A stretch of DNA of 7,393 nt, from the NCBI GenBank assembly GCA_023251275.1, contig JAHEZC010000122.1, positions 1 to 7,393 on the forward strand, given 5' to 3'. The translations under genes and the position numbers were made by a program. The stretch comes from Parafilimonas sp. (lineage in GTDB: Bacteria; Bacteroidota; Bacteroidia; Chitinophagales; Chitinophagaceae). The notes under the pieces were generated by a model, which saw only the letters and a list, made by a program, of their open reading frames with translations, ran no database searches and was not told the origin of the DNA. This document shows positions 1-5,364 of the stretch, piece after piece (within the stretch, counting starts at the first letter, position 1; the number at the start of each line of letters is the position of its first letter).

Positions 1-2
1 AT

Positions 3-638
3 GTACAAGGGCCGGGAGAAATTCTCTGTATGCCCGATCATTTTGAAAAACTGGATTTCGGGCTCGAAGCAGCCATAGTAATTTGCAGGCAGGGTAAAAA
101 TATTCCCGTTGAAGAAGCTGATACCTATATTGGCGGATTGATGATTATGAATGATATGAGCGCAAGACAATTACAAATGGAAGAAATGTTGCTGAATCTC
201 GGCCCTGCTAAAGGAAAAGATTTTGCGACTGTACTGGGGCCTTGTCTTGTAACGCTGGATGAACTGGAAGAATTTGAAATTTCCCCGAAAGAAAAACATA
301 GTGGTAAAAGCTGGAATCTAAAAATGAAATCGCGAGTAAATGGCGCAGAGGTAAGTGAAGGAAATCTTGGAGACATGACTTGGACTTTTGCCGAAATTAT
401 CGAGCGATGCGCTTATGGTACTTACCTGTATCCGGGAGATATCATTGGCAGCGGAACCGTGGGAAGCGGATGCTTTTTTGAATTAAATGGTACGGGCAAA
501 TTAAATGATCCCGGCTATCAGGCACAATGGTTGCAACCGGGTGATGTGGTAGAATTGGAAATAGAAAATATTGGCAAATTGACAAATACGATAATCAAAG
601 ATGAAAGTGATTTTTCTATCCTTGCAAAAAAGCTTTGA
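3..638 (+). CDS. Fumarylacetoacetate hydrolase (FAH) family protein, 5' partial
   Basis: This is the C-terminal 211 residues of an FAH-family enzyme; the frame is open to the left edge, so the gene begins outside the window. The ATG at 30 is internal, because the conserved QGPGEI stretch lies before it. FAH-fold enzymes use a divalent metal to cleave or hydrate acylpyruvate-like compounds, for example at the end of tyrosine breakdown, but the substrate here cannot be read. Visible family marks are DFGLEAAIVI (residues 18-27 of the fragment), MNDMSAR with the metal-ligand Asp51, GPAKGKDF with a likely catalytic Lys near 70-72, and the late GDIIGSGTVGSG turn. One oddity: the usual ExE metal pair reads GLE, with Gly20 (codon GGG at 60-62) in place of the first Glu. 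Related Bacteroidota proteins are, from memory, about 325 residues, so roughly a third is missing. The next gene starts 34 bp downstream on the same strand. Confidence 0.9.
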   Translation, partial: VQGPGEILCMPDHFEKLDFGLEAAIVICRQGKNIPVEEADTYIGGLMIMNDMSARQLQMEEMLLNLGPAKGKDFATVLGPCLVTLDELEEFEISPKEKHSGKSWNLKMKSRVNGAEVSEGNLGDMTWTFAEIIERCAYGTYLYPGDIIGSGTVGSGCFFELNGTGKLNDPGYQAQWLQPGDVVELEIENIGKLTNTIIKDESDFSILAKKL

Positions 639-672
639 GTATGTTATATAAATTCTGCCCGACTTTAACAGC

Positions 673-1587
673 ATGAAAAAAACCTTCTCTTTTATATTAA
701 TATGCGCTGCATTTCAGCTTGCCAATGCGCAAAACATTACCGGAAGGATAGCAGATTCAATAAATGGCAGACCATTGTCTTATGCAATCATATTGTACAA
801 CTTTCAAAAAAACATTACTTATAGTGATGAGAGCGGCTTTTTTTATCTTGAAAAAGACTCATTACCCCGCAACGACTCAATCCTTATTCAATTTCTTGGT
901 TACAGAAACCTGATAATAAGTGTGAAAGATTTGAAAGACAATGCAGTGTTTAAAATGATAGAGGAACCGTCATCATTGGGGCCGGTTGTAGTGTCTAACT
1001 GTACAAAAATAAAGGAATACAGGATTAACAGACGTGTTGGCAGAATAAAACAATTTATCGGTCCCGGCCCCTAAACAAAACTTGTAATTCTTGCAAAATA
1101 TAACAACGGGCAAAATAAAGAAGGCTATGTAAACAGTGTGCAGATATATATTAATGAAATATCTCAAAAACTTAAAGTGCCTGTACGCTTCCGATGGTAT
1201 GAATGGGACACCGGCAATAACAGACCCGGACGAGAATTAACTGATACGAACATTCTTGTGTATCCTTATAAAAACGGGTGGAATGAATTTAAAATACCTG
1301 CCAATACGCTTTTTTGCAGTTCGGGAGGAATAGTATTCGGACTGGAATTTATATATCCTGCGGAATACGAACAACACTATAAAACAATTAAAAGTACAGA
1401 TGAAAAAATAAAATGGCTGAATGATATGCAGAACAGGTGGTCATTGGGAATGCAAATAATCAGGGATGCTGCACAAAGAAGTTTTTATATTATCAACAAT
1501 AAACCGTTGAATGAATATACAGGCAGAGCCTTTGAAGAATATATACGGCCTGCGGTTAAATTTACTTTTACAGCCTGCAAAAAATAA
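673..1587 (+). pseudogene. Carboxypeptidase-regulatory-like exported protein, interrupted by an in-frame TAA
   Basis: The frame starts at ATG 673 with a clear signal peptide (MKKTFSFILICAAFQLANAQ). A beta-sandwich regulatory-like domain of the CarboxypepD_reg type follows at about residues 21-105, with NITGRI, a GRPLSYA turn and SDESGFFYL. A TAA at 1072-1074 ends a 133-residue product. The same frame then stays open to TAA 1587. It begins TKLVILAKYNNG directly after the stop, with no start codon of its own until a GTG at 1138 inside the conserved stretch. The second half has the RFRWYEWD, NRPGREL, KNGWNEF and GGIVFGLEFIYP pattern that I know from the C-terminal domain of similar Bacteroidota proteins. 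The parent protein would be about 304 residues, exported, probably surface or periplasmic, and of unknown function. No frameshift is needed to join the halves, so one substitution (for example GAA or CAA to TAA) or a base-call error explains the break. If the stop is real, the 133-residue product lacks the C-terminal domain. Confidence 0.8.
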
Positions 1588-1621
1588 TTTCCCCAAAAAT
1601 CAGGATTTGAAAGCAGCCAAT

Positions 1622-1641
1622 TTTTTATCGTGAGATAAAAA
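1622..1641. terminator. AT-rich hairpin downstream of the broken gene, possible terminator
   Basis: TTTTTATC and GATAAAAA form an 8-bp perfect stem around a GTGA loop. The stem is flanked by AATT on both sides, so it is nearly symmetric and could act on either strand. With a single G-C pair it is weak, so the terminator call is tentative. Confidence 0.25.
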
Positions 1642-1889
1642 TTCTTCAACTGCTTTTAGCGAATCTCAACAGAAGCCTGTTTATTTGCTTGCCGGGCCTC
1701 AGCATTACTTTAGTAATTATTGCAAACCCCTTCATTCTTTTTTGCAAAATCAATTGTTTCAGCGCAGTTGTTGCCCATGTTTCTTTTCTTTTTACTTATT
1801 TACTCCTGCGAAAAGAAATTCCAATTAAATTCCGCAATTTTTAAAAAAAGTTCAGCAGAAATCAATTAGATACCCGCATATCATCAAAA

Positions 1890-1897
1890 TAAATTTG
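1890..1897 (+). promoter_or_regulatory. Bacteroidota -7 element (TAAATTTG) for the AraC-type gene
   Basis: TAAATTTG is an exact match to the TAnnTTTG -7 consensus of Bacteroidota sigma-ABfr promoters and ends 19 bp before the ATG at 1917. No clear -33 TTG is seen at the usual distance, so the site rests on the -7 match and its position. It implies a very short leader. Confidence 0.4.
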
Positions 1898-1916
1898 GGT
1901 ATTCAAAAGATTCAGC

Positions 1917-2462
1917 ATGGAAAAAAATACTCTTCACCTGATTTATCTTGCGGTGAATACATCCTTTGGCGATGACTTCAGTTATAAGACTTTTGCTGCC
2001 GGTGAACATTTGCAATTAAGTTTACATTACGACCGAAATGCAACTGAAAATTATTCTCTGCAATTAAAAAACGTCGATTCAATAAATGCACTGAGTGAGG
2101 CTCAGCATAATTTTTTACAATGCCTGATTGGCATAATTGACGAAAACCTGGACAAGCCGTTAACAGTTGAATTTTTAGCCAAAAAAATGATTGTCAGCAA
2201 GAGCACGCTGAACAGAAAATTGTCAAACAGCATCGGGCTTTCTGCCAATGAACTGATAAGACGTTATCGCCTCAAAAAAGCAGCTTCTTATCTTATAGCA
2301 GGTAAAAACGTTTCAGAATCAGCTTATCTCGCCGGCTTTGAAACAGCTTCATATTTCACTCAATGTTTTAAAGGCTTTTATAACGTAACGCCAAAAGAAT
2401 ATTTAAAGACGATCAGGCAACAGATCATGGACCAATCAATCAACGGCAGCATAGCAGTTTAA
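1917..2462 (+). CDS. AraC-family DNA-binding transcriptional regulator, short form
   Basis: This 181-residue protein ends in a complete AraC/XylS double helix-turn-helix. The first HTH is around residues 83-103 (LTVEFLAKKMIVSKSTLNRKL). The linker helix has IRRYRLKKAASYL. The second HTH is around 131-152 (NVSESAYLAGFETASYFTQCF), and it closes with the family signature NVTPKEYL. The sequence style (FL..LIGIIDENLDKPLTV) resembles the C-terminal output domain of Bacteroidota hybrid two-component and related regulators. The first 60 or so residues match no cupin, receiver or periplasmic sensor domain that I recognise, and an in-frame stop at 1890 rules out a longer N-terminus in this frame. It is therefore either a naturally short regulator or an output module left from a larger protein. 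It probably binds DNA as a transcription factor; ligand and targets are unknown. It stands alone, with 329 bp before it and about 250 bp after it, and a TAAATTTG element just upstream. Confidence 0.88.
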   Translation: MEKNTLHLIYLAVNTSFGDDFSYKTFAAGEHLQLSLHYDRNATENYSLQLKNVDSINALSEAQHNFLQCLIGIIDENLDKPLTVEFLAKKMIVSKSTLNRKLSNSIGLSANELIRRYRLKKAASYLIAGKNVSESAYLAGFETASYFTQCFKGFYNVTPKEYLKTIRQQIMDQSINGSIAV

Positions 2463-2715
2463 ATTGAAAAGGAATATGACAGGGTTTAAAATTTTACTGT
2501 TTTTATTTGAAGAAAATAAATCAGGGATTGCATTTTTCGCGGCTTGAAGTTTGCAGCATACTCAATTAATATTCCCGGAAAGACAAAATATTGCCGGCGA
2601 ATATATAGCAGATAATTTCTTTTTTTAATGATTGAGAGTATGAAAGATTATTTTTACGCTCTATTGTTCATTTCTGAAATTCTGATGAATGTTATTTCGG
2701 CTAACACATGCTAAA

Positions 2716-3378
2716 ATGAAGAACCAGGCACAAAAAATCCTCTCAAAGAAGAAGCTTTATTTGAACACTATAAGCCGGCAATATTTTTATTTCGTCGTAA
2801 CAATTGTTGTCACAGAAATTTTTATTGCTTCTTCATTATTTGCACAACGAACTCAACTTAATTATAAAGTGATTCAGGGCAGCAATGAACTCGGATGGCT
2901 AAAGCTTGAAAAGATTGACAGCGCCAACACTTCATTTTTACAATCTGACTCACAGGTGAAGAAAAGAATTATTTTCCTGTTCACCATTATCGAGCACCAG
3001 GAAGCTTATTTTCTCGATGAAGTGATGATGAAATCTTATATATTTCGTAAAATAAATGATGATATAAAAGAGAATAAACATACTGTATATGGAAATAATT
3101 ATTACACAGTAAATAATAAAAAATCTGTTGAGCGTGTTTTACTTGGCAGCATTTATCATAACCAGTTGAGCCTGTATTTCCTTGAACCTGTTAACCTAAA
3201 ACAGATTTATTCAGACAGTTACCAACGCCTGCTGAACATTGAAAAAGAAACTAATCATGTGTATAAAATAAATTTCCCCGACGGAAACGTCAATCACTAT
3301 TATTATACAAACGGTATCTGCTCAAAAGTGAAAGTTGAAAGAAGCCTTTTTACTATTGAGTTTATCTTGAAGCCATAA
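2716..3378 (+). CDS. DUF6134-like exported protein of unknown function
   Basis: The protein has a long basic N-terminus, a hydrophobic segment (FVVTIVVTEIFIASSLFA) and a likely signal-peptidase site near FAQ-RT. About 175 mature residues follow, probably in the periplasm or attached to the envelope. The mature part is beta-rich, with a YKVIQGSNELGWLKLEKID opening, a LYFLEPVNLKQIYSDSYQ middle, and an INFPDGNVNHYYYTNGIC motif followed by KVKVERSLFTIEFIL at the end. I recognise this arrangement as DUF6134 from memory; the role of that family is not known to me. The start is uncertain. ATG 2689 would add nine residues, and a TTG at 2761, preceded by AAAGAAGAAG, would give a more usual short signal peptide. 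I chose 2716 as a compromise. The 250 bp upstream have no clear promoter match. Confidence 0.75.
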   Translation: MKNQAQKILSKKKLYLNTISRQYFYFVVTIVVTEIFIASSLFAQRTQLNYKVIQGSNELGWLKLEKIDSANTSFLQSDSQVKKRIIFLFTIIEHQEAYFLDEVMMKSYIFRKINDDIKENKHTVYGNNYYTVNNKKSVERVLLGSIYHNQLSLYFLEPVNLKQIYSDSYQRLLNIEKETNHVYKINFPDGNVNHYYYTNGICSKVKVERSLFTIEFILKP

Positions 3379-3769
3379 TATTTTCCACGAAGTATAAGTA
3401 ATCCTCGCATACCTTCTGATACGCTGATATACTGCTTCATTCCAAAAATCTGTTCAAAAGCGTAAACACCCGATCACTCATTTATGCTGCTTTAAGAAGC
3501 ATAACAATTTGATTTAAAAATGACATTTTTTGAATTAAATGAGATAGTCTGTTTCTGCGAAGGAAAGGAACTTGTGAAAGATTTCTTTGACACGAGGTAC
3601 GTGATTTCTCTTTAATGTTTTTTGTAGTTGCTGAGAAAAAAATCAAAGATCATTCACCATAAAAATGAAAACAAAATGCGATAGCAATTTACTAACGCCG
3701 GGCAAGCGCATAAATATAATTTCCTTAAAACTCAAACAAACATTTATTCATCTTCTAAATTCAAAAATT
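3379..3769. other. Intergenic gap and leader of the outer-membrane barrel gene
   Basis: No convincing gene is present. A minus-strand frame open from 3473 to 3306 runs through the first part and into the DUF6134-like gene. It looks protein-like (VYAFEQIFGMKQYISV, then SEGMRGLLIL) but is short. A plus-strand ORF at 3520-3615 would encode 31 residues starting MTFFELNEIVCF and has no ribosome binding site. A short imperfect inverted repeat (TATGCT...AGCATA) lies at 3483-3503 without a T-tract. The plus frame of the barrel gene is open back to an ATG at 3665, but that extension would bury the signal peptide, so bases 3665-3769 are better read as a leader. No exact TAnnTTTG element was found. Confidence 0.4.
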
Positions 3770-4423
3770 ATGAAAAAGAAAAACTTCACCCTGGTATGCA
3801 GCTTTATAATGCTTGCAATTTTTTCCCAGGGACAGAATCAAAAATCTTCCTTTGGTATTACCGCAGGAGCAACTTTCGCTACTTACAAAGCCAAATCAGA
3901 TTATGCCTCCATTACTTCAAAAACAAAAACTGGTTTTACTGTGGGAATTTCACCCTCCTTTGCAATGGGTCAGCATTTCAGTTTTTGGCCTGCATTGAAC
4001 TATGTGCAGAAAGGCGGCACATTCAAAGATGATTATTCGAATGACAAAACAACTTTAAATTACCTGGAACTGCCGTTGAACTTTGTTTACAATACCACTT
4101 CATCAAAAGGAAAGTTTTTTGTCGGTGCAGGGCCTTCATTCAGCATGGGTTTATCAGGAAAAGATAAATGGGAAAGTGATGGCGGCGGATCAGGCAGTGA
4201 CGATATAAAATTCGGAAGCAGTGACGATGATGATTTAAAACCATTTGAAATGGGGATAAACTTTCTCGCAGGTTATGAGTTCAAAGGCGGTTTCCTTGTT
4301 ACGGCAAATTACAATGCAGGAGTAAGCAATATCGCCAATGGCATGGAAGGAAGTGATGGTACAATGCATAACAGGTATTTTGGTGTCAGGATTGGTTATA
4401 TGTTCCCAGGCAAAAAGAAATAG
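3770..4423 (+). CDS. Outer-membrane beta-barrel protein (OMP_b-brl_2 type porin family)
   Basis: This is a 217-residue protein. ATG 3770 is chosen because a typical signal peptide follows at once (MKKKNFTLVCSFIMLAIFSQGQ); the alternative ATG at 3665 would put 35 polar residues before it. The mature chain is a run of alternating amphipathic strands: SFGITAGATFATY (26-39), TGFTVGISPSFAMG (54-67), FWPALNYVQKG (72-82), the family hallmark NYLELPLNFVY (97-107), GKFFVGAGPSFSMGL (114-128), and FEMGINFLAGYEF. It ends RYFGVRIGYMF, a closing beta-strand with an aromatic residue near the C-terminus, as expected for outer-membrane insertion. About eight strands can be read, so it is a small barrel. Residues about 130-155 form a hydrophilic, acidic Gly/Ser/Asp loop (GSGSDD, then GSSDDDD) that probably faces outward. 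Substrate or partner is unknown. A terminator-like hairpin lies 62 bp past the stop, so the gene is probably transcribed alone. Confidence 0.88.
   Translation: MKKKNFTLVCSFIMLAIFSQGQNQKSSFGITAGATFATYKAKSDYASITSKTKTGFTVGISPSFAMGQHFSFWPALNYVQKGGTFKDDYSNDKTTLNYLELPLNFVYNTTSSKGKFFVGAGPSFSMGLSGKDKWESDGGGSGSDDIKFGSSDDDDLKPFEMGINFLAGYEFKGGFLVTANYNAGVSNIANGMEGSDGTMHNRYFGVRIGYMFPGKKK
4194..4228 (+). repeat. 11-bp direct repeat inside the acidic loop of the barrel gene
   Basis: GCAGTGACGAT occurs at 4194-4204 and again at 4218-4228, offset by 24 bp, which is exactly eight codons. Both copies encode a Ser-Asp-Asp unit in the predicted outward loop, so the loop may have grown by a small in-frame duplication. 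Confidence 0.6.
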
Positions 4424-4484
4424 GAAGCATTAAAACTTTGTTTCCCTATCCGAAAAACCTTGCGCAATTATTTTGCTATTCAAA

Positions 4485-4507
4485 AGCCGGAATACCTTAT
4501 TCCGGCT
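4485..4507 (+). terminator. Strong terminator-like hairpin after the barrel gene
   Basis: AGCCGGAATA and TATTCCGGCT form a perfect 10-bp inverted repeat around a 3-base CCT spacer (in practice about 9 bp with a 5-base loop). It has a G+C-rich lower stem, four A's before it and a looser T-rich stretch (TTATTTCTTTTTT) about 15 bp after it. No T-run follows directly, so it is either an intrinsic terminator of a relaxed kind or an RNA 3'-end stabiliser. It lies between the barrel gene and the next one and argues against joining them in one operon. Confidence 0.65.
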
Positions 4508-4633
4508 CTGCTTGTAAATATTATTTCTTTTTTAAAATGCACAAGTAATAAATTCAGAACAACAATACATGCTTTTAAAATTAATCCCGATATTGTCAGA
4601 AATTGCCCTATTTTTAAATCAAACTTCCTAAAC

Positions 4634-5134
4634 ATGCAAACAAAATATTTCCTCATCCCGCTCGTCGGGATCAGTCTTTTTCTTACAGCCGCTACAACAA
4701 CTCCAAAGGCAGAAACCAAGGTTGCAAAAGATACAACCGCAAAAGTCAATATTCCTTTTGAGCCATCTGCTCAAATGAAAGTGAAGAAAATGGGTTTTTT
4801 TCAGAAGCTCGCTTTTAAAATTATGACGAGGAAATTAAAAAAGCATCACTACAAAATACCCTACGATACAGCAAAAGCAGATAAGATGGCCAACGCTTCA
4901 TTGGGGTTAGGAATAGCTGCGCTGGTGTTTGTTCTCATACCCTTTTATACTATTTTTCTCGCAATTCCGCTTGGAATAATGGCCATGGTGTTTGGAAGCA
5001 ATGCAAAAAAATCAGGCACTCAAAAAACAACAAATGCAAGCCTTGGGAAAGCATTTGGCCTTGCGGCATTAATTGTCTTTGTATTGTACATTATTCTGGC
5101 TGCAATATTCATAGCTTCCTGGGCATCCTGGTGA
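4634..5134 (+). CDS. Small membrane protein, DUF4190-like two-helix region
   Basis: This 166-residue protein starts at ATG 4634, where a signal-peptide-like segment begins (MQTKYFLIPLVGISLFLTAA). The frame is open back to 4460, but that extension would run through the terminator hairpin and bury the hydrophobic N-terminus. A Thr/Lys-rich stretch follows (about 21-50), then a basic amphipathic segment (FFQKLAFKIMTRKLKKHHYK, 55-74). Two hydrophobic hairpin-like spans come next at about 88-120 (ASLGLGIAALVF, then IPLGIMAMVFGSNAKKSG) and 136-163 (SLGKAFGLAALIVFV). The repeated A-S-L-G start and the xLGxxAxxxG.KAKK pattern resemble DUF4190-type membrane domains. Function is unknown; it should sit in the inner membrane with the basic segment between the signal sequence and the helices. 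A small hairpin (ATCCCG, CTCGT, CGGGAT at 4655-4671) lies inside the signal-peptide codons. Confidence 0.72.
   Translation: MQTKYFLIPLVGISLFLTAATTTPKAETKVAKDTTAKVNIPFEPSAQMKVKKMGFFQKLAFKIMTRKLKKHHYKIPYDTAKADKMANASLGLGIAALVFVLIPFYTIFLAIPLGIMAMVFGSNAKKSGTQKTTNASLGKAFGLAALIVFVLYIILAAIFIASWASW
4655..4671 (+). repeat. Small G+C-rich inverted repeat inside signal-peptide codons
   Basis: ATCCCG and CGGGAT form a 6-bp perfect stem around CTCGT, 21 bp after the start codon of the small membrane protein. It stands out in AT-rich surroundings. It may slow early translation or be chance. Confidence 0.45.
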
Positions 5135-5336
5135 TAATTTTCGTGTAAGCAATTACCAGGTTATTAATATATCATGGAATATCCCTGATCTTTTCCTCAT
5201 GTCAGCAACGGCCAATAGTATGGTAAATAAACGATGAGGCAGTGGTTTTCGGTTGCTTCTTTCTCCGATATTTTCTGGAATTCTTTTTATTATTCACTAC
5301 TTTCTTTCAATCGCATTCGGATGCTGTTTCAAAACT

Positions 5337-5344
5337 TATCTTTG
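5337..5344 (+). promoter_or_regulatory. Bacteroidota -7 element (TATCTTTG) for lysS
   Basis: TATCTTTG matches the TAnnTTTG consensus exactly and ends 20 bp before the chosen lysS start at 5365. This gives a short leader, and it is one reason to reject the longer open frame from 5242. No clear -33 TTG is visible at the usual spacing. A 10-bp palindrome, TTTTGCAAAA (5350-5359), lies between this element and the ATG. Confidence 0.55.
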
Positions 5345-5364
5345 CAGTCTTTTGCAAAAATAAT

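Larger units (their letters stand above)
1588..1916. other. Intergenic gap with AT-rich hairpin and possible decayed minus-strand ORF
   Basis: No intact gene is visible. At 1622-1641 there is an 8-bp perfect inverted repeat (TTTTTATC, loop GTGA, GATAAAAA), 34 bp after the end of the broken gene. It could be a weak terminator, but it has no G+C core. On the minus strand an ATG at 1778 follows an A/G-rich stretch and reads MGNNCAETIDFAKKNE before a TAA. A different minus frame ending at a TGA at 1600 reads DSLKAVEEFLSHDKKLAAF. The two pieces look protein-like but lie in different frames with stops between them, so they could be a decayed small gene or chance. The end of the gap carries the promoter-like element of the AraC-type gene. 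Confidence 0.4.

Noticed and set aside
1138..1587. Independent gene starting at GTG 1138
   Set aside because: Protein-like sequence in the same frame continues upstream of this GTG right to the stop at 1072-1074, so it is the second half of the broken gene, not a gene with its own start.
3483..3503. Inverted repeat TATGCT...AGCATA as terminator of the DUF6134-like gene
   Set aside because: The stem is only 6 bp, A+T-rich, over 100 bp after the stop codon, and has no T-run after it.
3665..3769. Longer start for the barrel protein
   Set aside because: It would place 35 polar residues before a standard signal peptide that starts at 3770.
3796..4032. Two further plus-strand open frames inside the barrel gene (3796-4032 and 3813-3998)
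   Set aside because: They are out of frame with a well-supported gene, lack family-like sequence, and show no ribosome binding site.
4460..4633. Longer start for the small membrane protein
   Set aside because: The extension runs through the terminator-like hairpin at 4485-4507 and buries the signal sequence at 4634.
4480..4749. Minus-strand 89-codon open frame
   Set aside because: It overlaps the start of the membrane protein gene and the hairpin, and its composition looks like a reverse reading of that gene and its leader.
5242..5364. Extension of lysS by 41 residues to an upstream start
   Set aside because: The added residues are Phe-rich and unlike LysRS, and the TATCTTTG promoter element lies inside them.
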